Shown here piece after piece: positions 1 to 9,570 of a DNA stretch of 64,000 nucleotides. Source of the stretch: Halocaridina rubra (taxonomy: Eukaryota; Arthropoda; Malacostraca; Decapoda; Atyidae); assembly GCA_037179515.1 (NCBI GenBank), contig JAXCGZ010021127.1, positions 1 to 64,000 of the forward strand, read 5' to 3'. Each line of letters opens with the position of its first letter. The first letter of the stretch is position 1. The notes under the pieces are model-generated. The model worked only from the letters and a program-made list of their open reading frames with translations. It ran no database searches and had not been told where the DNA came from. The position numbers and the translations under genes were made by a program.

Positions 1-151
1 TTAACCGACTAATGGTATTGAAGATAGGGTGTTCAAGTACAAATATCTGTCCTGTCTGTTTGTGAGCTCTTAACCGAGCTCGGTACTTTGAGTCCCCTTA
101 GTAAAACAGAATCTTAACACTCTAGCATCATCATTAAAACAAACTCCCACA
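1..151 (+). mobile_element. end of a G-family (Gmr1-like) LTR, sense orientation
   Basis: The reverse complement of this stretch matches the first ~150 bases of the G LTRs at 44,259, 45,526 and 61,433 as read on the plus strand. Shared blocks include the words for TTCTGTTTTACTAA, GACTCAAAGTACCGA and CTCGGTTAAGAGCTCACAAA. It therefore lies opposite to the other G copies and ends in CCCACA at 151, the canonical CA end of the LTR. Family A coding sequence begins at the next base, so this is best read as the 3' end of an LTR or solo LTR that inserted into the A copy; the rest lies left of the window. Confidence 0.75.
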
Positions 152-1228
152 GCTAGAATAGGTGGAAATGTTTTGGAATGGATAAAAACTTACTTAGAAG
201 GAAGGGAACAGAGGGTTAGAGTAAGACACTCAGTGTCTGAATAGAGAAGAGTTAGTAGTGGAGTTCCACAGGGTTCAGTTTTAGGGCCACTTTTGTTCCT
301 TGTATATGTAAATGACCTACCAGAGTCTGTAAATTCATTCATGAATATGTTTGCAGATGATGCAAAGATTGTGAAGAAAGTAAAAAACGAGAACAATGGT
401 AGAGAACTTCAGGAGGATCTAAATAATCTGCATGAGTGGGCAGAAAAGTGGCTAATGAAATTCAATACTTAAAAATGTAAGGTAATGAGAATGGGTACAA
501 GTGCAAGAAGGCCCAAGCTTGACTACTCGGTGGCTGGAGTACAACTTCAAGAAACAGAAAAGGAGAGAGACTTCTAGGAGCAAACATACTGGCAGATTTG
601 TCTCCAGAAATACATATAAATGGCATAGTAAGGGCAGCATATGCATTCTTATCAAATGTAAGGGTAGCCTTCAGGCACATGGACAAGGAAATGTTCAGAA
701 ATATTTATGTATCCTATGTGAGGCCAAAACTCGAATATGCAGCCCCCTTTTGGAATCCGCACTTGAAAAAGCACATAGCTAAGCTTGAAAAAGTGCAAAG
801 ACATGCCACGAAACTGGTGCCAGAAATACGCAATCTCAGTTATGATGAGAGGCTGAGGGAATTAGACTTACCATCACTCGAAGCTAGAAGAGTGAGGGGG
901 GATATGGTGACAGTCTTTAAATTCCTTCATGGTTATGATAGAGTGGATAGGGATCGATACTTTGATATGGCTGGCTCTAGAACTAGAGGTCATAGTTTGA
1001 AGCTTCGTAAGAAAACTTCTTTGCAGGATGTAAGAAAATACTTTTTCAGTGTAAGAGTAATTGATAATTGGAATTGGCTAAGCGAGGAGGTAGTTAATGC
1101 TTTCTCAATCCATAGTTTTAAGGACAGGTATGATAAGTATCACTAAGTCTAAAATGGAACCGATCAGGAGACGGGAAGATACGAGTTTTGGGCTCTTTCC
1201 CGTAAACACAATTAGGTAATCACAATTA
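152..1228 (+). pseudogene. family A (CR1/L2-like) reverse transcriptase, C-terminal half
   Basis: This codes for the C-terminal half of the RT of a non-LTR retrotransposon. Visible are the SGVPQG box (motif B), the FADDAKI catalytic box (motif C) near 347-370, and the C-terminal region with RHATKLVPEIRNLSYDER and WNWLSEEVVNA, ending at the stop at 1144-1146. The frame is broken: a TAG at 242-244 replaces a Trp, TAA follows near 470, and a frameshift near 565-575 moves the rest into the frame of 598-1146. The 3' end carries two copies of the tail unit AATTAGGTAATCAC (about 1211-1239). It is very similar to the copy at 46,793-49,106 and shares its TAG. Upstream it meets an LTR end at 151/152. 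Confidence 0.9.
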
Positions 1229-1668
1229 GGTAATCACACACAGAATTGTTAAATGTTCTAGAAAAGGAAAGACAAGAACAATGAAAGCAACTTTTGAGAG
1301 AGAGGGCACATGTATAGAAGTGCAGACCAGAGGAAAAACTTTAAATATCTTCAAGAATTCAAAACAATGTTCATTAGACCATACAGAACGTTGAAGAGAT
1401 GGAAATGATAAAAAAGAAAAAAATTATTGTAAGAGGCTAAAAGGGTAAATGAAGGAAGTAATAAAGATGAGAAGAAAATATTTGTTTCAGAATATTCCAT
1501 ACAAAGGGGATATGAAGAAGATAATGCTAAAAGATCAGGGCATGCAGCCTCATTAATTGCAATGTACACAAATGCTGATAGGGTAGCTGGTAAGTCAGTA
1601 GAATAAAGGATGCGATGCACAACAGTAAGGCAGATATAGCTTCGGTTACAGACTAAATTAGGTTATTA
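1229..1668 (+). mobile_element. family A 5' leader and start of endonuclease ORF (fragment)
   Basis: The stretch 1360-1665 aligns with the most upstream part of the A copy at 25,190-25,478 (minus strand), covering the linker and the start of the endonuclease (NADG.AGK.VE block). The stretch 1229-1355 matches the 5' leader seen again at 1,669-1,747 and, inverted, at about 11,900-12,005; shared words are GAATTGTTAAATGTTCTAG and AACTTTTGAGAGAG. It follows the tail of the previous A copy directly, head to tail. Frames are broken and no long ORF survives. Confidence 0.75.
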
Positions 1669-1747
1669 CAAACACATACACACACAGAAGTGGTAAACAT
1701 TCTAGGAAATAAGAGACAAGAATAATGAGAGTAACTTTTGAGAGAGG
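1669..1747 (+). mobile_element. family A 5' leader, second short piece
   Basis: This begins with ATTAGGTTATTACAAACACA and repeats the A leader (CACACACAGAAGTGGTAAAC, TTTTGAGAGAGGG). It stops abruptly at 1747/1748 where unrelated LTR-like sequence begins. Confidence 0.65.
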
Positions 1748-2073
1748 GTGACGTATAGGATTTCCCCTTCATTATAACTGTAGGTAGCGCATAACAGATA
1801 TGCATCTTCTTCTTTATATTTGTTTATTAAAACTATTAAAACCTCAAAGCTCCCCTTGCTACACCTTACAGTTCCCTGCCCCCTTAGAGGGAATCTTCTA
1901 CATAGATCGTAGTTCTGCCCACAGGAAGGTCTAACTTCCAACTGACGCGCTCTGTGTATGCTCTCCTCTCTGGTGGGTGGAGCTGAGGTTGCGCCCTCTG
2001 ACCCCTACCAGCTCTTGGCGTCTGTGTTACAGGCAACACAAACACTGGACTTCCTTAAACTTTTCTTACGACA
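1748..2073 (-). repeat. putative 326-bp LTR (3' LTR) of an unidentified LTR element
   Basis: On the minus strand the segment starts TGTCGTAAG and ends CCTATACGTCA (TG...CA). It contains an AATAAA signal (complement near 1824-1830). It is directly preceded on the minus strand by a purine-rich tract (complement of 2074-2087). Its other edge falls exactly where the A leader is interrupted. I see no matching second LTR or clear target duplication in the window, so it could be a solo LTR or the 3' LTR of a deleted element. Confidence 0.4.
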
Positions 2074-2087
2074 CTCCCCACCACCAC
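2074..2087 (-). other. purine-rich tract before the 326-bp LTR
   Basis: The minus-strand sequence GTGGTGGTGGGGAG directly abuts the TGTCGTAAG start of the putative LTR, which is the position and composition expected of a polypurine tract priming plus-strand DNA synthesis. Confidence 0.4.
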
Positions 2088-2880
2088 TCTGAAATATATT
2101 TCAGACAAAGCGTTAAACATTTTCTTTAAGAGCCTTATAATTTTCTAACTATTATTATTTAAAAAAAAGGGGGGCAGAAATATCTAATGAAATGACTTAT
2201 GACACCATTACAATTTCATATAATTACCTACACAGATTACAGGCATATCAAAATTACAATGCTCTTAATGCTTACTAAAATTCTCCTGAAAGGCATTCTC
2301 ATACATATTGAGCATTTGATTTCAGAAAAACTAACAAAAGAAATATATGTTCCTTACAATAAGCATTCTAGTTAAAGACAAAAAATCAAATTAAGTATTC
2401 ACAATTGCAATAAATAGCTAGTAATCATTGACAAAACTATTTAAGAAGAAAACTAAATAAGCTATTACATTACTCAAATAATATATAATACATCTAGATA
2501 TGATCTATGCAAATATTCAGTAATAAATCACTACAACATAGTACAAAAATAGTCACAATTTCAATATATAGCTACTAATCATTGACAAAAATATTTAAGA
2601 AGAAAACTAATTAAGCTATTACATCACTCAAGTAATATATAATACAGTTGGATATGATCCCTGCAAATATTCATTACTAAAAAAAAAAATTGTCATAGTG
2701 AGAAAAGAGAGTTAAAAATATTCAAAATTACAATATGTAACTACTAATCGATGACCAAATTGTTTAAGAAAAAAAATAAATAAACATAGATATCTTACTA
2801 AAATAATGCAAAATACAGTTGGATAGGATCTATGCAAATATTCAATAGTAACATATAACACACATTATAGTGAGAAAAAA
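2088..2880. repeat. AT-rich region with about three diverged tandem units of ~155-170 bp
   Basis: A unit containing CTAGTAATCATTGACAAA, TTAAGAAGAAAACTAA, AAGCTATTACAT and GATATGATCTATGCAAATATT recurs at about 2398-2520, 2550-2665 and 2715-2838. Anchor words are 154 and 171 bases apart. The flank at 2088-2397 is AT-rich without a recognisable gene. A partial further unit appears to be interrupted by the B copy that starts at 2881. Confidence 0.6.
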
Positions 2881-4760
2881 AATGAGCCTGTGGACTGGGT
2901 TACCAAACACCAATACCTGGGTGTAATCATCGACCAAGGACTAACCTTTGGACAAGAAATTCAACACTTGCGCGACAGGTGCAGCCAGCGACAAGCGGCC
3001 CGTCGGGCGGGCCTCTACGATGGTGCATCATTTAATGTCCTCAGAACCTTCTATGTACAAGCCATACTCAGCCTCATAGGCTATGCTTGTCCCACACTCT
3101 GGCTACTAACAGACCAACAGTGGGACAAGATAGAAGTAATTCATAACAACGCCACACGTATCATGCTAGGAGCCCCCATGTGGACCAAGAGAGAAAATAT
3201 CCAGATGGAATCGGGACTCATCCCACTCAAACTCAGAGCTCAGCAAAGACTGACCCTCCTTGTGGTCAAAACCACCACTGCCCAACATAAATGCCTAGCT
3301 GGCACAAATCTCCATCTAGAACTCAATCGCCACCCCAACCACCATCCTAGAACCTGGGCAGCCAAGGTCTGTGCTAGCCTGCAAGCACTACCAGTCAGGG
3401 AGAGCATCCTAGCCAAGATACAAGACACACCGCTTCCTGAATACAGATGCCCACCCCCATGGAATGACCAAGCACTCGACATAAAGATCGAGCTCCCTGA
3501 CCACCCCAAAAGCTTGGTAAACCCGCTTGTCCTTAAAAACATATATAAGGACAAAATTCAGAGCTGGAGCAGGCCAACCTCTCAAGTCTACTACACTGAC
3601 GGTTCAGTAAATCAAGAAACTGGAGCCTCAGCCACCGCCTTCACCACTGAAAACCACGTCCTATCCTGGAGACTGTCAAACTCCTGCTCATCGCTCCAGA
3701 CTGAGCTTGTTGCCATAGCTAACGCCCTCGACTTCTTCATCCAGCAAGGAGCTGACCATGCCCTAATTCTCTCTGACTCCAAAGGCGCCTTACAGGCCAT
3801 CAAGAAGCCACACCTCAGAGACAATGTACGCATCATCACCACCATCCTCAGCCACTACCACAGGACAACCAGCCTTGGAAAAGCCATCACTCTTGCCTGG
3901 ATTCCCAGCCACGTCGGCATCAAGGGAAATGAGGAAGCCGATCAAGCCGCCAAACAAGCCACTCTCAGAGCAGAAATCCAGATATCTCTGTCTCCTGGGA
4001 TGCAACAGATAAAAAATGAAGCCACCAAGTCACTCTTTAACACCTTAACAACTAAACACAACCTGTGCACAGACAATGGCTCCCCCTCCACCTGGTGGTA
4101 CAAAGCCACCTCTGATCTTCGGCGTATCACCCTGCCGAAGAGCCTTCTACGAAGCACTGAGCTCAATGTGTACCGTCTGAGACTCGGGTACAAGTGCACC
4201 TGGCAAATAGTGCAGGATATCATCAGGGAATGCACCTTTTGCCAGGTAGCCTCACCACATCCACTGCTACATTACATCCTGGAATGTGATTCTTTTTCAG
4301 AAATACGACGAAAAACTGGTGCCCCCGCAACATCTAGTGAAGACCCAAATGCCCTTCATGTTGCTAGCTCCATCATCAGACTAGCAACAAATAACCACAT
4401 GAACAGTTTACTAAATATTATCAGACAATACCCTCCACCAAGATAACCATGCAATAACTCTCTCTCACCCCAAAACAGGAATTCATTTAAATTGTTTGAT
4501 GTAAACTAATAATTCACAACTGAATAATTATGCTCTCCGTTATCTTTACAGCTTAGCACAATCTCACCTGCGGGCCAATTAGGAAAGTCCGATCACCAAC
4601 AATAACAAGATTTCACCCCACCTCCTCACCAACAGGAAAGCCCATTCGCCCGCAAGAGCGAATACCACGTACACTCCAAAAAAATCCCAACCCACCTGCG
4701 GGCCACAAGTGGAAGGTCCGCTCACCCTCAAGGGTGAACATCCAAGAACAACAACAATGA
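2881..4760 (+). mobile_element. family B non-LTR element, 5'-truncated, with 3' UTR
   Basis: A 5'-truncated copy beginning just before the NEPVDWVTKHQYLGVIID segment of ORF2 (compare 58,405 in the plus-strand copy). It contains the RT thumb, RNase H, a C-terminal zinc-finger-like segment and a 3' UTR of about 310 bases ending in an A-rich tail near 4760. The 3' UTR has hairpin units, including complementary arms at 4645-4662 and 4722-4737. It sits between AT-rich tandem repeats and a long TA tract. Confidence 0.9.
2890..4446 (+). CDS. ORF2 C-terminal fragment: RT thumb, RNase H, zinc finger (family B)
   Basis: An open frame of 518 codons, unusual in this window. Residues 1-130 are the RT thumb. 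RNase H follows with the acidic set D237 (YYTDGS), E272 (QTELVAI), D296 (LILSDS) and D351 (GNEEADQAA), plus H341 in IPSHVGIKG; all expected residues are present. Near the C terminus is a Cys/His cluster (ECTFCQVASPHPLLHYILEC), typical of I-group non-LTR ORF2 ends. RNase H would degrade the RNA strand during target-primed reverse transcription. The ATG is only the first Met after the truncation point, not a natural start. Without endonuclease or the RT core it cannot be an autonomous element; whether it is transcribed is unknown. Confidence 0.85.
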   Translation: MDWVTKHQYLGVIIDQGLTFGQEIQHLRDRCSQRQAARRAGLYDGASFNVLRTFYVQAILSLIGYACPTLWLLTDQQWDKIEVIHNNATRIMLGAPMWTKRENIQMESGLIPLKLRAQQRLTLLVVKTTTAQHKCLAGTNLHLELNRHPNHHPRTWAAKVCASLQALPVRESILAKIQDTPLPEYRCPPPWNDQALDIKIELPDHPKSLVNPLVLKNIYKDKIQSWSRPTSQVYYTDGSVNQETGASATAFTTENHVLSWRLSNSCSSLQTELVAIANALDFFIQQGADHALILSDSKGALQAIKKPHLRDNVRIITTILSHYHRTTSLGKAITLAWIPSHVGIKGNEEADQAAKQATLRAEIQISLSPGMQQIKNEATKSLFNTLTTKHNLCTDNGSPSTWWYKATSDLRRITLPKSLLRSTELNVYRLRLGYKCTWQIVQDIIRECTFCQVASPHPLLHYILECDSFSEIRRKTGAPATSSEDPNALHVASSIIRLATNNHMNSLLNIIRQYPPPR

Positions 4761-4790
4761 AATTACAATGTTTACGTCTATTCTATAAAG

Positions 4791-5075
<285 letters not shown>

Positions 5076-6373
5076 GGGAATTTTTCTCTTTCCCATCCTT
5101 ATGAGTTCGAATATGTAGCTGAAAAGACGTTATTTCCCTTTGGGGACATTTTTTAATTTTTAATTATTTAATTTTCTTAATTATAAGTATTTTCAATTCC
5201 CTTTCTCATTCTTATGGAATTTATTATATGTATGGGGATTTTTTTTCATCTCCCTTTCTCATTTTTAATTTTAGAGACTTTCATTTCGCCTTTTCTCATT
5301 TTTAGTTAAAGGGATTTTCATTTTCCCATGTCCCAGTACCCATCATTGCTAGGTCTTGGGCTTATTCCTACACCTTGTTCCCGGTAAACCCCCACCTTAC
5401 ACTTTGAAATAGGTCCGGGTTGTAACCATGGACCGTGAATTCTTTTTCTTGAGACACTCTTGAGACACGGCTGGACAACAGAAGGGCGCCGATATATCTG
5501 CCATGAGCCTCTTCCGCCCACGTTGCTGCAAATCTCGAGGTGGTCCTAGGACCACCACTCACGCCACCTCCCCATGGAGGTGCATCTCCCTCCAGCTGAA
5601 AAATATGAACATAGCCTGGAGTAGATTCTAGGGCCGGAAACTAGGGCCTGATGTCGCTAATACAAATGCAAGAGAGAATAGATATAACCTCTGAGTACAA
5701 ACAATGGCATTATGTAAGCATTCAAAGAGCATACTTCGCCTCCCTGCATCTGCAGGCGCTTGCAATCTCTCCAATGGGTAAAAGGGACTGGTTTGTGAAA
5801 ATAAACTTTAAAATTGCAGGTTGGGGTTACCTGGAAATAGGGAGGTAATTGAAAGTATGTGTCTACACCATTAAGTAATTATTCTAAGATACTTACGATG
5901 TAGCTGAGTAACTAATAAATAACATTAGCACACAATAGATATAAAAAAGAAGAGTCATGAAATGCTAAGAACAGCCAATAAAGAAATATTCTTATTAGCA
6001 GTGACTACATTAGTATAAAAGTATGAATTCAAGATAAAAAGATACAAATCATCTGGTTACTACTGATAGCATTAATATCTATCTACCTTGGCTGTTTCCC
6101 CCTTTAATTGGAGGGTAGCCATCATAAAAAAAAAGAAAACAATAAGGGGATTACTTTGCTCTATGGACAATGAGGAGGGAGCTAGTGACTGTTCAGAGGC
6201 AATGCTGGAGTGCCACAGCCCATCCTCCCGGCTCTCCCACAACCTGTGTCGCTTAACAACTGCCAACTCCTCTACTGCCCCCACCACAGGGCTACCTCTG
6301 TAAGATGCAGCCCCGTAGTAACAGCAGATACCGATCAGAGCTGCATCACAATCTCTCCCTACTCATTCCTATT
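5076..6373. other. unassigned region, pyrimidine-rich then mixed
   Basis: The stretch 5080-5330 holds loosely repeated pyrimidine-rich words (CCCTTTCTCATTTTTA and GGGATTTTCATT variants). The stretch 5330-6373 has no open frame that I recognise; the longest ORFs are under 100 codons with no family features. GC rises around 5330-5600 and 6170-6370, so decayed repeats are possible. Confidence 0.4.
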
Positions 6374-6688
6374 CCTAGCACGGGCACTCATACCTGAATC
6401 TTGGATGTTGCACATTAAAGTCGCCTCCTGTTACCAAGTCACCATGGCTGGCTAATCCGAAGACGGCAGACAGGTCTAAGTCACCACTGTGTTGTCTATA
6501 AATGTTGTAAAGAGCTATACAGTTGCCATGTAGTTTAATGTTGACTGTGACGACATGGACACCTTTGCTGCAAAAGACAGGTTGGGTGATTTCCTTGGCT
6601 AGTAAGTTTTTCCTGATAAAGGTGGCGCTGCCTCTATTCTCCCCTGGAGTTCAGTGCTAGTAGAATCCCTGGTACCCAGAGACTTTGC
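6374..6688 (-). pseudogene. family B endonuclease fragment (left piece of a split copy)
   Basis: Matches the minus-strand B copy at 33,680-33,985 almost throughout (endonuclease middle to N-terminal part). Its right edge near 6688 continues, without apparent loss, at 9428. It was therefore one B copy split by the insertion at 6689-9427. The part of ORF2 further 3' (left of 6374) is missing. Confidence 0.8.
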
Positions 6689-7130
6689 TCCCTGACTATC
6701 GATACCCTTCTCCATGGGACGACTAACCACTCGACATAAATCTCGAGCTGCCAGATAACCCCAAATGCTCAGTTAACCCGCTTGTCCTTAAAAACACATA
6801 CAAGGACAAAATTCTGAGGCGGAGCAGGCCAAACTCCCAGATCTTCTACACTGATGGCTCAGTCAATCAAGAAACTGGAGCCTCAGCGGAAGCCTTCACC
6901 ACCGAAGACCACGTCCAATCCTGGAGGCTGTCGAACTCCTGCTCCTTGCTCTAAACTGAGGTGGTTACCATATCCAATGCCCTCAGTTTCTTCTCCCAGT
7001 AAGGAACTGACAATGCCCCTTTTCTCTCTGACTTTAAAGGCATCCTACAGGTCATCAAGAAGCCACTCTTCAAAGATAATATGAGAATTATTACTGGCAT
7101 TATTCACCTTTACCACAAACAAACAATTAT
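6689..7130 (+). pseudogene. family B RNase H fragment, opposite orientation
   Basis: Matches 3440-3880 of the B copy at 2881 (YTDGSVNQETGAS, GALQAIKK region) with several frameshifts and stops. Both ends are truncated. It abuts the minus-strand endonuclease piece at about 6689. No tail or 3' UTR is present, so it may be a rearranged piece rather than an independent insertion. Confidence 0.75.
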
Positions 7131-7499
7131 TTCCATTTTTGTACAATGGCTAGTCTTATACAAATTTAAGGGTAACTTATAAGTAGACATGTAATTGAAC
7201 TAATAAGTAAATAGATAATACATACAGATAAAATTAATATAGCTTTCCTAGAAAATAATAGTTCTGTAATAAAAATTTTAACAATAATGTAGATAAAAAA
7301 GTAGCAATAGTAACACTCGATACAGGATTGTTATTATCGGTATCATCACCATAATTGTATTCCTTACAAGAGAATAATTAGTTCTTAACTTAGAGAACAA
7401 AGAGGGCAATATCAGTTTACATATAGAGAGATTAGTGTTAAGGGAAATTGGATTAATTCATTAAGTTTAATTAATGCATGAGCAGCAACTATTTGTCCA
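7131..7499. other. AT-rich stretch, possibly 3' UTR of element C
   Basis: No ORF. It lies directly downstream (minus-strand sense) of the element C coding remnant, so it may be the 3' UTR of C. I see no defined tail. Confidence 0.3.
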
Positions 7500-9427
7500 A
7501 AGGAAAACCATATAGTTTGCCTTTGAAAGGTGCGAAGGAAGATTAATTTTTAAGATTCTCTGGTATATTGTTCCAGAGTGCTAGCCCTTTATTAGTGATC
7601 ATCTTTGAACCCGCTCCTGTGTTTGTTCTCTTAATAAAGAGCTCACTACTCTGTCTTGTGTTGGTTCCCCTTATATCCCTGACTGTTTTTAATTTAATTA
7701 GCCAGCTAGGATAATGATGGTTCAAAATTTTGTATACAAAACATAAATAGCAAAGTCGACCTTGTTTTCTGCCCTCAGCCACTCAAGGCTTTTGAGAGCT
7801 GGTGTGATGTGGTCATATTTTTTTATTCTTCCCAGGGCAACTCGAGCTGCAAAATTAATAAGCTTCTGTATTCTATTTAGCTGAGTCTTAGTGATAGCTC
7901 CCCAAACAGTTGTGCAGTAATTTATGTGACTTAGGGCTAGAGATTTAACAACAGTTATTCGAGTGGTAGAGTCTCAAAATTATCTTTTATATGTGATAAG
8001 TACATTAGTGTTCCTGTAACATTTTTTGCATACTTTATCTATATGGGAATCAAACATGTAGTTATAAAAGTGAATTCCTAGAATTTTGACTGTTTTGCTA
8101 GGTGTGATAATATTGCCGCAAAAAGTAATTGCTGTGTTTTCTGGGATTTGTGCTATATGGAACCTTAAGCTAATAAACATGCATTGTGTTTTACTTTCGT
8201 TAATTAACAGCCAAACTTCTTGAAAATAGGGTTTAATTTTTGAAAGAGTGTTTTCTGCTCTTAAGGTTAGCTCTGGGAGATTATTACTATCACCAATAAG
8301 GAGTAGTTGAGTATCATCTGCATATTGCACGACTAGACAGTCAGAAATTAAAGAAGATAGATCATTTACGTAAATGGAGAAGAGGATAGGACCAAGTACT
8401 AATCCCTGTGGAACACCAAATGATACATTTTCTGGCGTAGAGATAATGTTGTTAATACGGATAGATTGTTAGCGATTAGACAGATACTCTCTAAACCAGC
8501 TAGGGTCAATATTTAGGTTAGTACATTTACTAAAAGAATTTCATGGTTTACACTGTCGAAGGCTTTAGATAAGTTTAATAATACAAGCAGAGAGAATTTT
8601 TAAGGTCTAAATTATGGTATATGCTATTTGTAACTTTGAGGAGGGCAGTTTCCGTCAAGAGTTTCTGTCTGCAACCATGTTGGTTATAGCTAATAGTCTA
8701 TTTGACTCTAAATATGACTAAGCTGACGTGCAACTATTTTTTCTAATATTTTAGAGAAAGTGGGTAGCAGGAAAATGCGACGATAGTTTGCCACATCTTC
8801 TCTTTTCTCCTTTTTATGTAGAGGTATTACATGTGATTTTTTCCAAGAGTCAGGAAACCTTTCAGTACCAATGGAAGTGTTTATAATAGCTAGAATATAA
8901 AATACAATCATGGGTAAAGTATCTTTGATGAATTGAAATGGCATAGCATCTGAACCATAAGAGCCAGAGTTTCTTAGGCTCTTTATGGTAAGAATTAGGG
9001 TAGCACAATCGACAGATTTTATCTTGAACCACTCTCTTGTGCTTACATTGGAAGAATTGACATTTAAGTAATTACTCATGTTCACTGAATGGATGTTTTC
9101 TTGTGTTTCCCATATGTATTTTTCCCGTTAGCAAAATAGTTATTGAAGCTTTCCTCTTTGTCTTTCAACTCCGTAATATTTTCATAACTTTCTGAGGTAG
9201 TCTTTCCATTTGGTATCACGCTTCTTTTCAATTTCCATGTTGCTGCTGTATCATGTCTAGAGTCATTAAATTGTTCTTTGTAAAAGTTTTTTCTACTTAT
9301 ATCGATGAGGGATCTGACACGTTTCATTTCTAGTTTAGAACGTTCACGGAGATTCATATCATATCCATTAATTTTTAGCTCCTTTTGCATTTGATTTCCG
9401 ATTTGCATTGCCTCTTTGATGTCATTA
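7500..9427 (-). pseudogene. element C: CR1/jockey-like reverse transcriptase, 5'-truncated
   Basis: A second non-LTR lineage, distinct from A and B. In minus-strand order the linker is at 9082-9408. The RT N-terminal part is at 8708-9085, with HVIPLHKKEKREDVANYR and FSKILEKIVARQL. Motif B/C surroundings are at 8330-8460, the catalytic QYADDTQLLL box is at about 8300-8330, the thumb with INESKTQCMF is at 8100-8230, and a C-terminal piece with LALWNNIPENLKN is at 7543-7782. Frames shift several times, so it is inactive. It lies inside a family B endonuclease gene, and its 5' edge at 9427/9428 meets the interrupted B sequence. No endonuclease domain is present. CR1 versus jockey assignment is uncertain. 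Confidence 0.8.
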
Positions 9428-9570
9428 CTTTAGGAGTGTTTTGATCGGTACACAGGGTTTCTTGAATCATAATGACATCGATATTGTCAGCCCTGGCAAT
9501 ACCTTCCAAGTTTTGGATTCTTTGTCTCACTCCAGTTTAGGATCCCAATATTAGGCGTCATGAAGATTTG
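9428..9570 (-). pseudogene. family B ORF2 start (endonuclease N terminus), right piece of split copy
   Basis: Continues the endonuclease reading of 6374-6688 up to the ORF2 ATG near 9565 (M-T-P-N-I-G-I-L-N-W). Copies at 34,121 and 56,274 begin equivalently with M-T/S-N-L-G-I-L-H-W-N-A. The ORF2 ATG overlaps the end of ORF1. Stops are present a few codons in. Confidence 0.75.

Noticed and set aside
3240..3845. Antisense frames opposite RNase H (also at 31,079-31,651 and 58,768-59,082)
   Set aside because: They mirror the RNase H coding strand in every B copy; a codon-bias shadow.
5330..6373. Possible host exon in the GC-richer stretch
   Set aside because: Short frames in every reading direction, no recognisable domain, no supported splice structure.
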